Assembly (NCBI RefSeq): GCF_050003625.1
Contig: NC_134398.1
Span: 197,477,700 to 197,541,699, forward strand
Origin: Haematobia irritans
Taxonomy: Eukaryota; Arthropoda; Insecta; Diptera; Muscidae
Length of the DNA: 64,000 nucleotides
Reading direction: 5' to 3'
Shown here: positions 45,285 to 57,850 of the stretch, piece after piece
How the letters are laid out: each line of letters starts with the position of its first letter
Position numbering within the stretch: position 1 is the first letter of the stretch
Translations under genes and position numbers: made by a program
Notes under the pieces: model-generated
The model's input: the letters and a program-made list of their open reading frames with translations, nothing else
Databases searched by the model: none
What the model was told of the DNA's origin: nothing

Positions 45285-46560
45285 TGACGAAATTTTCTAT
45301 AGAAATAAAATTTTGACGAAATTTTCTATAGAAATAAGAATTTGACAAAATTTTCTATAGAACTAAGATTTTGACAAAATTTTCTATAGAAATAAAATGT
45401 TGGCAAAATTTTCTATAGAAATAAAATTTTGACAAAATTTTCTAAAGAAATGAAATTTTGACAAAATTTTCTATAGAAATAAAATTTTGACAAAATTTTC
45501 TAAAAAAATTAAATTTTGACAAAATTTTCTAAAGAAAAAAAATGTTGACAAAATTTTCTATAGAAATAAAATTTTGACGAAATTTTCTATAGAAATAAGA
45601 TTTTGACAAAATTTTCTATAGGAATAAAATTTTTAAAAATTTTTTAAAGAAATGAAATTTTGACAAAATTTTCTATAAAAATAAAATGTTGGCAAAATTT
45701 TCTATAGAAATAAAATTTTGACAAAATTTTCTAAAAAAAATTAAATTTTGACAAAATTTTCTATAGAAATAAAATTTTGGCGAAATTTTCTATAGAAATA
45801 AGATTTTGACAAAATTTTCTATAGAAATAAAATTTTGAAAATTTTTTTAAAGAAATGAAATTTTGACAAAATTTTCCATAAAAATAAAATGTTGGCAAAA
45901 TTTTCGATAGAAATAAAATCTTGACGAAATTTTCTATAGAAATAAAATTTTGACAAAATTTTCTATAGCAATAAGATTTTGACAAAATTTTCTATAGAAA
46001 TAAATCTTGACAAAATTTTCTATAGAAATAAAATTTTGAAAATTTTTTTAAAGAAATGAAATTTTGACAAAATTTTCCATAAAAATAAAATGTTGGCAAA
46101 ATTTTCGATAGAAATAAAATCTTGACGAAATTTTCGATAGAAATAAAATTTTGACAAAATTTTCTATAGCAATAAGATTTTGACAAAATTTTCTATAGAA
46201 ATAAATCTTGACAAAATTTTCTATAGAAATAAAATTTTGACAAAATTTTCTTTAGAAATAAAATGTTGGCAAAATCTTTGATATAAATAAAATTTTGACA
46301 AAATTTCCTATAGAAATTAACTTTTGACAAAATTTTCTATAGAAATAAAATTGTGACAAAATTGTCTATAGAAATAAAATCTTGGTAGATTATTTTCTAT
46401 AAATTTTATATTTTCTATAGGAATAAAATTTTGCCAAAATTTTCCATAGAAATAAAATTTTGACAAAATTTTCTATAGGAATAAAATTTTGTAAAAATTT
46501 TCTATAGAAATAAAATTTTGACAAAATTTTATTTCTATAGAAATAAAATTTTGCTAGATT
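45285..46560 (+). repeat. 29-bp minisatellite array inside family A, 1.28 kb
   Basis: About 43 forward units with an internal ~201-bp block duplication (45790-45985 against 45992-46186), visible as two nearly identical minus-strand read-through frames. Variants include GACGAAATTTTC and TTGGCAAAATTTTCGATAG. Confidence 0.94.
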
Positions 46561-46967
46561 ATTTTTGCTCGAGTGGCAAACATGATTATGAACCGATATG
46601 GACCAATTGTTGCGTGATTGGGGATGGGCTATATATAAATATAGACCGATATGTACCAATTTCGGCATTTTTGTTAGCGGCAATATAGTAGGGCAATGTA
46701 CTAAATATCAACCGAATCGGATGATTTTTGCTTCTCCAAGAGGTTCCGCAGGTCAAATCTGGGTATCAATTTATATGGGGGCTATATATTGGGGGGATCG
46801 GTTTATATGGGGCTAAATATAATTTAGGACCCACATGGACCAATTTTTCATGGTTGTTAAACACCATATACTAATACCAAGTACCCAGTTTCAATCGGAT
46901 CGCATGAATTTTGCTCATCCAAGAGGAGGTCGAATCTGGAGATCGGTTTATATGGGGGCTAGGTATA

Positions 46968-47541
46968 CCCAGCAAAAAAATTTGCAAGTTCTTCTTAGGG
47001 CATAACTTTAAAAGCACTTCCAAAAATGTCCTCCCAAAGATGTTCTTTATTTTAACTGCACAGGAATTTAATTTGAGTGAATTTTTTATAACTAGCTTTT
47101 TTCCATATTTTTAATGGGAAATATAAAATGTTTTTGTTTCAAATGGGTTAAAAACAGATTAAAAATTAATAAAATATTGCAAATTATTTAAATTTTGCCG
47201 AAAAAAATGCTAAATCCTTTCTAGAAAAATTGCGAATTTTTGAAAATATTTGTCGTCAAACCTTCCAGACAAGCGTTATAATGCATTAAAAATCATAAAA
47301 ATTTTTAAAAATTATTTATTCGTGAAAATATCACAAAATTTCTTTATTCACATCCAAATCACTGTATTCGCATCACACCTTAGGAAGTGATGCAAATTCA
47401 GTGCAACGGCTGTTGAAATGGTGGAAATCTGTCCTATGACAAGCCCCTGTTAAAATCATCGCTTCTGCGCCAATGTTGCACCACTTCCGGATCCAAAAAG
47501 AACATTTTCACTACTTTTTTGGCGACGCTTTTTTTGCTGGG
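46968..47541. mobile_element. MITE G, complete, TA duplication
   Basis: 574 bp with inverted termini CCCAGCAAAAAAA and TTTTTTTGCTGGG, flanked by TA (46966-46967 and 47542-47543). TA target and short length suggest a Tc1/mariner-type non-autonomous element. Right-hand parts recur at 23178-23392 and about 9100-9188. The frame at 46911-47114 is incidental. Confidence 0.85.
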
Positions 47542-48270
47542 TAATTATGGACCGATATGGACCAATTTCTGCATGCTTATTAGAGACCGTATATTAAAGA
47601 GACGTACCAAATTTCAACCGGATCGGGTGAATGTTGCTCCTCCAAGATGCTCCGGAGTTTAAATCTGGGGATCGGTTTATATGGGAGCTATATATAATTA
47701 TGGACCGATATGGACCAATTTCTGCATGCTTATTAGAGACCGTATATTAACAAGGCGTACCAAATTTCAACCGGATCGGATGAATTTTGCTCCTCCAAGA
47801 TGCTCCGGAGTTCAAATCTGGGGATCGGTTTATATGGGAGCTATATAATTATGAAACGATATGGACCAATTTTTCTATGATTGTTAGAAACCATATACTT
47901 ACACCGCGTACCAAGTTTCAAGCGGATCAGATGAATTTTGCTCATCCAATAGGCTCCGGAGTTCAAATCTGGTGGTCGGTTTATAAGGAGGCTATACGTA
48001 AAAGTAGTCCGATATGGTCCATTTGCAATACCGTCCGACCTACGCCAGTAACAACTACTTATGCCAAGTTTCAAGTCGAAGCTTGTTTCGTTCGGAAGTT
48101 AGCGTGATTTCAACAGACGGACGGACGGACATGTTTAGATCGACTCAGAATTTCACCACGACTCAGAATATATATACTTTATGGAGTCTTAGAGAAATAT
48201 TTCGATGTGGTACAAACGGAATTATAAAGTTAATATACCCCTCCCCATCCTATGGTGGATGGTTTAAAAA

Positions 48271-48860
48271 TTTTGAGTTATCCACATATTTTGTTATAAA
48301 TTTCATGGTAATTTTCCTTTCACTCAGTTGTTTGATAGGTTCTTCGAACATAGGATCCAAAACTATGTCGGTGATCGTTGAGGATTGGCCTATCAAATAG
48401 TTGATGTATTTGATGTGATGATGAGATGGTCGATACTTCGGTATACCGAATTTTACAGAAATCGTGTAGGTATAGCTATTAGCAAATTTGAACGGTTTTC
48501 GATTGTAACGACTGTGTTTGCCTATAAATTAGTGAAGGGTAATTTATAGTCAGTTGCGCCTGAATTTAGACTTTTGTTGCCAGTTTTTGAATAAGATTTA
48601 CATATGTTGATTTTTTAATATTTCATTAATTTTTAGTTAGATATTTCTTTATATTATCTTTAGTAAATTTTTGCATGCTTTTATTTCATGAATCCGAATA
48701 TAAATATAACGAAGACTACCCTGCGCATGAGTAACAAAAATAAATATATAATGTATCATACGCACCCAAGTACTCCGGTATATTATTGTTCAGTAGAATG
48801 TAGAAATGTCGAAAAGATGATAAACTTTTCCTAATCTTATGGTAGTTTTATATTGAGGAG
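48271..48860. other. Unassigned stretch with repeat scraps
   Basis: A reversed family B terminus scrap lies at about 48530-48580 (GTGAAGGGTAATTTATAGTC, TTTAGACTTTTG). 48640-48800 shares CTGCGCATGAGTAAC and GTATCATACGCACCCAAGTAC with 37780-37835, a repeat I cannot name. Confidence 0.45.
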
Positions 48861-49555
48861 TCTTTAAAATATTATGAACCGATATGAACCAGTTTTCATA
48901 TATAAATTAGAGGGGAAAATTCAACCGGATCAGATGAAATTTTGTCCTCCATGAGGCATAGGTTAGGTTAGGTATAGTGGCAGCCCGAGGGGATAATTCA
49001 CCGCTAAACAAACTTTTTGGTATTCGGTCGGAACTTGATGAAATAATCATATGGAATTTTTCTCCTCCTCCTGGGGATCGGTTTGTATGACGGCTATATA
49101 TAATTGTTGACCGATATATACCAATTTGTGGACGGTTGTTAAAGATCATATGTTATCACAATATACCTATTTTCAACCAGATCGGATGAGATTTGCTCAT
49201 TAAGAAGGCTTCGAGAAGCAAATCTGTGTATTGCTCTATATATAATTTTGGATCGATAGGGACCAATTTTTCATGGTTGTTAAAGGCAATATACTAAAAC
49301 CACGTACTTAATTTCAACCGGATCGGATGATATACCTAAAAATGATCTGATGACCAATATTTAATACTATTGGACCTATATCGATAACAACTACTTGTGT
49401 CAAGTTTCAAGCCGATGGTTTTTTTTTTCGTTAGGAACTTAGCGTGATTTCCACAGACAGGTGGAAGGGGGGACGGACATCGTTAGATCGGCTTTGAATT
49501 TTACCACTACCCCGAATATATGTGTTACACACGGAATGACAAACCTACAATAGTT
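48861..49555 (+). mobile_element. Degenerate family A units and tail with a SINE scrap
   Basis: Diverged units (ATATGAACCAGTTTTCATAT, CCAGATCGGATGAGATTTGC), then a tail (TGTGTCAAGTTTCAAGCCG, CACAGACAGGTGG, ATATGTGTTACACACGGAATGAC). A 77-bp SINE remnant lies at 48958-49035. Confidence 0.65.
48958..49035 (-). mobile_element. Internally deleted SINE remnant
   Basis: AGGTTAGGTTAGGTATAGTGGCAGCCCGAGG (tail and 3' end) joins directly to ATAATTCACCGCTAAACAAACTTTTTGG and TATTCGGTCGG (region just downstream of box B). About 230 bp of body and the A box are missing. It still shows the TTAGG-type tail. Confidence 0.75.
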
Positions 49556-49639
49556 CGAAATCGCTTTTTGAAATAATTCTGCAACTTTTTAACAGGTGTA
49601 TGACACACTTGACGATACTATCAAATGAACACTTTGTGC

Positions 49640-49905
49640 AAAGTCTGAAGCAAATCAGAGTAAAACCTTGGCTTCTAGTGCCATACATGTGCATATCGGG
49701 CGTAAGATATATATGGGAGCTATATCTAAATCTGAACCGATTTCCACCAAATTCGGTATGTATAGCTAGAATGTTAATTCTAATACCTATGCAAGTAAAG
49801 CGGAGCGAAACTTTGGTCTCATAGTAAAAATTTAGTCTCCGGTGGTCGTATGAGTCTAACTCGGGCGGAAGTTTCATATGTGAACTATAACTAACTATGA
49901 ACTAT
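49640..49905 (+). mobile_element. Degenerate family B units
   Basis: Contains TATATATGGGAGCTATATCT, GAACCGATTTCCACCAAATTC and CGTATGAGTCTAACTCGGGCGG. No termini found. The frames 49545-49877 and 49600-49824 are read-through. Confidence 0.6.
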
Positions 49906-50274
49906 AACTTGACTACAGTGAAATCTCTGAGAAGCCCAGGTACGAGAGGTTCATTTTAATGTGTTAATATAGCAAACGTCTCCAGAAAACTGTCCATGTT
50001 AAGGTGGTGTCCGGTTTTCAGAGTGTCCAAGTTAGAGTGATTGTATATCGCTAATGCTACTCCTCGTGCAAAATTCGAAGCAAATCAAAGTGAAACGGTA
50101 ACGGTTCATAATTGCAGATTTGACAGCTAAAACAAAATGTCAAACCACCGAGGTGACCATTTTTCGACACTTACAATTAAGCTCCTGGACACACTAGGGA
50201 CCCACAAACTGGCGTTCAAAGGAGTCAATGGTAAGCAATGGTAAGCATACCCGCTGTGCATACACAAGGTGCTC
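49906..50274. other. Unassigned stretch with SINE scrap
   Basis: 49906-50215 has no assignable content. 50226-50272 is a short SINE A-box region copy (CAATGGTAAGCATACCCGC, GCATACACAAGGTG) in forward orientation, including a duplicated AATGGTAAGC. Confidence 0.5.
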
Positions 50275-52168
50275 CACATCGGTCCATAATTATATATAGC
50301 CCCCATATAAACCGATCCCCCGATTTGGTTTGCGGAGCCTCTAAGAGAAGCAAATTTTATCCAATCCGGCTGAAAATTGCTACATGATGTTAGTATATGG
50401 TCTCTAACAACCATGCATAAATTTGTCCACATCGGTCCATAATTATATATAGCCCCCATATAAACCGATCCCCCGATTTGGTTTGTGGAGCCTCTAAGAG
50501 AAGCAAATTTTATCCGATCCGGCTGAAAATTGGTACATGATGTTAGTATAATGTCTCTAACAACCATGCATAAATTGGTCCATATCGGTCCATAATTATA
50601 TATAGCCCCCATATAAACCGATCCCCCGATTTGGTTTGCGGAGCCTCTAAGAGAAGCAAATTTTATCCGATCCGGCTGAAATTTGGTACATGGTGTAAGT
50701 ATATGGTCTCCAACAACCATGCGAAAACTGGTCCACATCGGTCCATAATTATATATAGCCCCCATATAAACCGATCCCCCGATTTGGTTTGTGGAGCCTC
50801 TAAAAGAAGCATATTTTATCCCATCCGGCTGAAAATTGGTACATGATGTTAGTATATGGTCTCTAACAACCATGCATAAATTGGTCCACATCGGTCTATA
50901 ATTATATATAGCCCCCATATAAACTGATCCCCCGATTTGGTGTGCGGAGCCTCTAAGAGAAGAAAATTTCATCCGATCCGGCTGAAATTTGGTACATGGT
51001 GTAAGTATATGGTCTCCAACAACCATGCAAAAATTGGTCCACATCGGTCCATAATTATATATAGCCCCCATATAAACCGATCCCCCGATTTGGCTTGGGG
51101 AGCCTCTAAGAGAAGCAAATTTCATCCGATCCGGCTAAAATTTGGTGCATGATATTAGTATAACATATGGTCTCTAATAACCATGCAAAAATTGGTCATA
51201 GGTCCATAATTATATATAGGTCCATAATTATATAAAACGATCACCAAATTTGACATCCGGAGCATCTTGGAAGACCAAAATTCATCTGATTCATTTGAAA
51301 TTTGGTACGTGGTGTTAATATATGGCCTCAAACACCCATGCAAAAATTGGTCGATATCGGTCCATAATTATATATAGCCCCCATATAAACCGATCCCCAG
51401 ATTTGACCTCCGGAGCCCCTTGGAAGAGCAAAATTCTTCAGATTCGGTTGAAATTTGGTACGTGATTTTTGTATATGGTATCCAAAAACCATGCATGAAT
51501 TGGTTCCTATCTGTCCATAATTATATATAGCTCCCATATAAACCGATCCCCAGATTTGACCTCCGGTGCCTTTTGGAGAAGCAAAATTCATCCGATCTGG
51601 TTGAAATTTGGTACGTGGAGGTAGTATATGATATTTAACAACCATGCCAAAAGTGGTGCCATATAAACCGGTCCCGAGATTTGGTTTTGGAGCCTCTTGG
51701 AGGAGCAAATTTCATCCGAGTCAGTTGAAATTTGTACATTGTGCTAGTATATGGCCGTTAACAACCATGCCTAACTAGGTCCATATCGGTCTATAGTTAT
51801 ATATAGCCCTCGTATAAATCGATCCCCAATCACACAAAAATTGGTCCATGACAAGTTCATAATTGTATATAGCCCCCATATAAGTGACCCCCATATTTTA
51901 ATTCTGGCTCTCTGCGTACCGTGCAAAAAATCCATACCGATTCGTAATTATTTGTAGACTTACCTATAACATACATAACTTTTTTGTCTAATATATACCA
52001 CGTATGGACTAACTCACAATTTAGAAAACGATGTTAAGAAGTTTAAAGATACCACAATTCAAGTAATTCAATTGTGGATGACAGTCATTCGTAGAAGTTT
52101 CTACGCAATCCATGGTGGAGGGCACATAATATTCGGCCTGGCCGAACTTACGGCCGTATATATATGTT
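50275..52168 (-). mobile_element. Family A element with nine or more 153-bp units
   Basis: A reversed element whose tail is missing (start abuts a SINE scrap) and whose head is complete: CATGGTGGAGGGCACATAAT, hairpin TTCGGCCTGGCCGAA, ACGGCCGTATATATATG at 52110-52168. Units at 50275-51180 are very similar; those at 51240-51840 are more diverged. It has no 29-bp array. The 332-codon minus-strand frame at 50127-51125 and the antisense frames at 50631-50846 and 50937-51152 arise because 153 nt is a multiple of three and the unit lacks stops; I do not regard them as genes. Confidence 0.9.
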
Positions 52169-52427
52169 CATTATTTACCACCATTTGTACAATCGAACCA
52201 GTATTTACATGACGGTCCGAGATGAGCATCGATATTTGCGACAATTGCATAGTGCATCTCTGACGTCGAAATTACTGGAACAGAATCGACGAAATGAAAA
52301 TTGGCCATGATAGGCTGCTGGAGTGTTTAAACTATTAATACAGTAAACTGCCCAAGTTGTCCCAAGAAAATCTCTTTAGTATAGTGTATTTTCTTTTCAA
52401 TACAATATCGAACCTTTCAAAAAGCCA
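52169..52427. other. Unassigned stretch
   Basis: About 260 bp with no repeat or coding motif identified. Confidence 0.35.
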
Positions 52428-53083
52428 CACTGAAAAAAATATTGCGCTGAGGTCAAAGATTTCATGTCTTTAAAATACGAATGCAAATTTTGCTTAGCAT
52501 AGAAGACGCATTTCTTTAATATAAAGTTTTTTTCCTTGTCCAAAAGTCTTTTTTCAATGAAGTCGTATTGTCCTTATAATTAAGTGATTTCACTTAAAAA
52601 TTGGTATCATAACATGAAAGAAAAAATGTTTGGGCTAAGGTCAACTTGACTTTAATAATTCATAAAAATTCTTTAAATTTAATGAAATTGTCTTTAAATT
52701 TGTTGTCTTTTTGCATCTTGACTACAAAGCAAAAAATCGTTCAAATATAGGACATGTTTTTCAACACTTTATTTTAAAGACGTTTTTTACTTGAAACATA
52801 GCATAATTTCTACTGGAAGTCGAGTCTTAATTTTGGAAAATAAAGTTGTCGTTAACTCGTTTGTAAAGGTCTTTGATAGCATATGTTATGAAGAAAAAAA
52901 GCTGAAAAGCGAAAAATTAAAATTTGCTTCCTAGAAGCAAGTACACAAAACCCAAATTTTAAAGAGAATTGTGTCTTAAGAGTATGCGTACTTGTATTCT
53001 CCGCTTCTTTGGCTCGGAATCAATACCAAATTTTTTAAACTAAAGACAAAATCTTTAGAACCGGGCATACTTTTTTTTCAGTG
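52428..53083 (+). mobile_element. MITE F, complete copy
   Basis: 656 bp with inverted termini CACTGAAAAAAA and TTTTTTTCAGTG. Flanks show CA on both sides. A related copy lies in the opposite direction at 54194-56186 and a partial one at 8123-8338. No coding sequence. Confidence 0.8.
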
Positions 53084-54193
53084 CATAAATCGGAATGCGA
53101 TGACACTTTTATAAAAATTTCCAAAAAAATTTCAAATTTTTAAAGTTTCAGATTTTTTTGTACATACGAAGAGCATATTCTTCATATCGTATCATATCCT
53201 AGACGTATCATATCCTAGACTTTTGACCTGTTACGTTTGACCCTAGTGGCCTGTTTAAATCCAAGAAATTGATTTATATCCCCATATCAAAATATTAGTT
53301 ACGCTTCTCTTATATCCTCATTATAAATACACTGTACTATTTCCCACTATTAAGATTTTCTTTCTTTGTTGTAGAGAAATTATCTCATTAGCGTAGCTTT
53401 ATTAAGAGAAAAACATCAAAGGATTAATTATATAATGTCATGCGGCTGGTCTATTTTATGCTCGGATTATAAGCAATCCTCTAACAATTAATACAAGTTT
53501 CCATGAATCATTATTATGTTTGCCACTTGCACTTCCCAACAACAAGAACACATTTTATATTTGTGTCCTCTTTTTTTTTAATCTTTATTTTATAGCTTTG
53601 TTAGTCTCTTCCCGGATGGTAGTCTGTCTTTCATATGGCCTTTTGTTGGTCCGATGGTTGTAGTATCTCTTCCTCTCTCTCGCACTCTCTTTGAGTTCAT
53701 TTCACAGTGAAATTTTTCTACACCATTAACTCATTGAATATGTACTTTGTTTTTGTGAAATTCTCCACAGATGTTTTAGTTTCAATTGCAATAAATGTGA
53801 GTGTTTTTCTTATTTCTTCCTCTTTTGAACTTTTCTCTTTTATTGTTAAATGATAAGTCCAGAGAACTAAAGAATTAACATTTAAATGGCATACTAGGCA
53901 CATTCATCATCGTGCAAATAAAAACAAATTTGTTCACATATCAATAAATTAACTCAAAATCAACTAAGTTATTCAATTGCGAGGGGTTTCTTTTAAATTT
54001 CGAGATTAGAGAACAACAACAAACATTAATCCTCGAAAATTGCTATATTAATGATGTCAGATCGGCACCATCTTGCCACCACGACCAACACCATTTGCTG
54101 AATGGTCCATTTTCTAATTACCAATTGTTGCTTTGACTACTTTTGTTTTTTATAATAATCGATTTGTTATCGTAGACAGAAATGAATTTACCA
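53084..54193. other. Unassigned region between MITE F copies
   Basis: About 1.1 kb with a direct repeat (CGTATCATATCCTAGAC twice near 53190-53220), a CT-rich patch at 53660-53690 and no motif-bearing frame; 53718-53903 is a short minus frame without features. Possibly host sequence. Confidence 0.35.
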
Positions 54194-56186
54194 CACTGAA
54201 AAAAAGCAAGCCCGGTTCCAAAGATTTTGTCTTTACTTTAAAAATTTAAGACACAATTGTCTTTCAAATTTGGGTTTTGTGTACTTGCTTCTAGGAAGCA
54301 AAATTTTACGTTTTTTCAGCTTTTTTCCTTTATATGCTATCAAAGCCCTTTAAACGCAAGTTAACGACAACTTCCAGTTGAAATTATGCTATGTTTCAAG
54401 TAAAACAAGTATATACGGCCGTAGGTTCGGCCAGGCCGAAGCTTATGTACCCTCCATCATGGATTGCGTAGAAACTTCTTCTAAACACTGCCATACACAA
54501 TCGAATTACTTAAGTTGCGCTTGCCGATGGCAAGGTATCTTAAAACCTCCTAACACCATCTTCTAAATTGTATGTAAGTCCATACGTGGTATATATTAAA
54601 TCAAAAATCGATCCAATACGTATATAATTCAGTTTAACAAAGTAGACATGACATTTTGACAAAATTTTCTACAGAAATAAAATTTTAACAAAATTTTCTA
54701 TAGAAATAAAATTTTCACAAAATTTTCTATAGAAATAAAATTTTGGTAGATTATTTTTGGCTCTAGTGGCAACCATGATTATGAACCGATATGGACCAAT
54801 TTTTGTGTGATTGGACCAATTTTGGTATGGTTGTTAGCGACCATATACGAACACCACGTTCCTAATTTGAACCGAATCGGATGAATTTTGCTCCTCCAAG
54901 AGGCTCCGGAGGTCAAATCTGGAGAACGTTTTATATGGGGGCTATATATAATTTTGGACCGATATGGACCAATTCTGGCACGGTTGTTAAAGATCATATA
55001 CTAACACCATGTTCAAAATTACAACCGGATTGGATGAAATTTGCTTCTCTTGGAGACTTTGCAAGCCAAATCTGGGGATCGGCTTATATGGGGGCTATAT
55101 ATAATTATGAACCGATGTGGACCAATTTTTGCATGGTTGTTAGAGACCATATACCAACACCATGTACCAAATTTCAGCCGGATCGGATGAAATATGCTTC
55201 TCTTAGAGGCTCCACAAGCCAAATCTGGGGATCGGTTTATATGGGGGCTATATATAATTAAGGGCCGATATCGACCAATTTTTGCATGGTTGTTAGAGAC
55301 CATATACCAATATCATGTACCAAATTTCAGCCGGATCGGATGAAATTTGCTTCTCTTTGAGGCTCCGCAAGCCAAATCTGGGGATCGGTTTATATGGGGG
55401 CTATATATAATTAAGGGCCGATATCGACCAATTTTTGCATGGTTGTTAGAGACCATATACCAATATCATGTACCAAATTTCAGCCGGATCGGATGAAATT
55501 TGCTTCTCTTTGAGGCTCCGCAAGCCAAATCTGGGGATCGGTTTATATGGAGGCTATATATAATTATGGACCGATGTGGACCAATTTTTGAATGATTGTT
55601 AGAGACCATATACCAACACCATATACCAAATTTCAGCCGGATCGGATGAAATATGGTTCTGTTAGAGGCTCCATAAGCCAAATCTGAGGGTCCCTTTATA
55701 TGGTAACGTAAAAGTGGACCGATATGGCCCATTTTCAATACCATCCGACCTACATCGATAACAACTACTTGTGCCAAGTTTCAAGTCGATAGCTTGTTTC
55801 GTTCGGAAGTTAGCGTGATTTCAACAGACGGACGGACGGACGGACATGCTTAGATCGACTCAGAATTTCACCACGACCCAGAATATATATACTTTATGGG
55901 GTCTTAGAGCAATATTTCGATGTGTTACAAACGGAATGACAAAGTTAATATACCCCCATCCTATGATGGAGGGTATAAAAACATCTTTAAAATAAAGTGT
56001 TGAAAAACATGTCCTATATTTGAACGATTTTTTGCTTTGTAGTCAAGATGAAAAAAGACAACAAATTTAAAGACAATTTCATTAATTCTAAAGAATTTTT
56101 CTGAATTATTAAAGTCAAGTTGACCTTAGTCCAAATATTTTTTCTTTCATGTTATGACACCCATTTTTTAAATATTTTTTTCAGTG
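54194..56186 (-). mobile_element. MITE F copy split by a family A element
   Basis: Termini CACTGAAAAAAAGC and TTTTTTTCAGTG enclose about 417 bp of MITE F (54194-54404 and 55981-56186) plus a 1.58-kb family A element. Relative to 52428-53083 it also lacks an internal segment of roughly 240 bp. Flanks again show CA. Confidence 0.82.
54405..55980 (+). mobile_element. Full-length family A element in MITE F
   Basis: Head AACAAGTATATACGGCCG with hairpin, leader, a short 29-bp array (54655-54760), about six 153-bp units, the conserved tail with GACGGACGGACGGACGG and the end CCTATGATGGAGGGTATAAAA. The uninterrupted paralogous site is at about 52790, so both ends are exactly defined. The frames 54378-54566, 54779-54997, 54881-55261, 55019-55303 and 55466-55777 are read-through. 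Confidence 0.93.
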
Positions 56187-57850
56187 CATATGGTATTACT
56201 TGCCAAATATTCAATCTTGGAGCATTTTTTTATACCCACCACCATAGAATGGTGACGGGGGTATAATAAGTTTGTCATTCCGTTTGTAACACACCGAAAT
56301 ATCGATTTCCTATATAAAGTATATATATTCTTGATCAGGGAGAAATTCTAAGACGATATAGCCATGTCCGTCTGTCTGTCTGGCTGTCTGTCTGTTGTAA
56401 TCAGGCTACAGTCTTCAATAATAAAGCAATCGTGCTGAAATTTCGCACAATCTCGTCTTTTGTCTGCAGGCAAGTCAAGTTCGAAGATGGGCTATATCGG
56501 TCTAAATTTTGATATAGTCCCCATATAAACCGATCTCCCAAGACCCCAAGTCTTGGGCTTATAAAAACCTTAGTTTCTATCCAATTTGCCTGAAATTGGA
56601 AATCTAGAGGTATTTTAGAACCATAAAGAGGTGTGCCAAAAATGGTGAGCATCGGTCCAGGTTTTGGTATAGCCCCCATATAGACCGATCTACCGATTAT
56701 ATTTCTAGGGCTTCTAGAATCGATAGTTTCTATCCAATTCGCCTGAAATCGGAAATCTAGAGGTATTTTAGAACCATAAAGAGGTGTGCCAAAAATGGTG
56801 AGCATCGGTCCAGGTTTTGGTATATCCCCCATATAGACCGATCTCCCGATTTGGGGTCTGGGGCTTGTAAAAACCTTAGTTTCTATCCAATTTGCCTGAA
56901 ATTGGAAATCTGGAGGTATTTTATGACCACAGAGAGGTGTCCCAAAAATAGTGAGTATCTGTCCATGTTTTGGTATAGCCCCCATATAAACCGACCTCCC
57001 GATTTGGGGTCTGGGGCTTATAGAAACCGTAGTTTTTATCCAATTTGCCTGAAATTGTAAATATAGAGGTATTTTAGCACCATAAAGAGGTGTGCCAAAA
57101 ATGGTGACTATCGGTTGATGTTTAGGTATAGCCCCCATATAGACCGATTTCCCGATTTAACTTCTTGGGCTTCTAGAATCCGTAGTTATTATCCAATTTG
57201 GTTGAAATTTGAAATCTATAGGTATTTTAGGACCATAAAGAGGTGTGCTGAAAATGGTGAGTATCGGTCCAGGTTTTGGTATATCCCCCATATGGACCGA
57301 TCCCCCGATTTGGGGTCTTGGGCTTAGTTTTTATCCAAATTGCCTGAAATTGGAAATCTGGAGGTATTTTAGAACAATAAAGAGATGTGCCGAAAATGGT
57401 GAGTATCGGTCTAGGTTTTGGTATACCCCCATATAGACCGATCTCCAGTTTTTATTTCTTGGGCGTCTAAAATCTGTAGTTTTTATCCAATTTGTCTGAA
57501 ATTAGAAATCAAGAGGTATTTTAAAACCCTAAAGAGGCGTGCTGAAAATGATGAGTATCGGACCATGTTTTTATATAGCCCCCATATAGACCGATCTCCA
57601 GATTTTATTCATGGGCTTATAGAAACCGTACTTTTTATCCAACTTGCCTCAAATTGGAAATCTAGAGGTATTTTAGGACCATAAAAAGGTATGCCGAAAA
57701 TGGTGAGTATAGGCCCATGTTTATATATCATGATATAGCCATCAGATAGACCGATCTCCCGATATTACTTTTTGGGCTTCTAGAAACAGTAATTGTTGTC
57801 CACTTTGCCTGAAATCGAAAATCTGGAGATTTTTAGGAATATAAATAGGT

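Larger units (their letters stand above)
45091..48270 (+). mobile_element. Long family A element with large 29-bp array
   Basis: A leader (GTACCCTCCACCAGGGATAG, CATACGGGGTATATATTTAAC) without the extreme hairpin end, a 29-bp array (45285-46560), diverged 153-bp units from 46565, MITE G inserted at 46968-47541, further units, and the tail (TTCGTTCGGAAGTTAGCGTG, GACGGACGGACGGACATG, end CCTATGGTGGATGGTTTAAAA) at 48010-48270. The frames 46598-46816, 47787-48107, 47841-48074 and 48014-48400 are repeat read-through. Confidence 0.88.

Noticed and set aside
50127..51125. 332-codon minus-strand frame as a repeat protein gene
   Set aside because: It coincides with 153-bp DNA repeats whose antisense strand is also open, begins outside the repeats arbitrarily and has no gene-like context.
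56401..57138. 245-codon minus-strand frame
   Set aside because: Read-through of family C ~150-bp units; the periodic peptide reflects DNA repetition.
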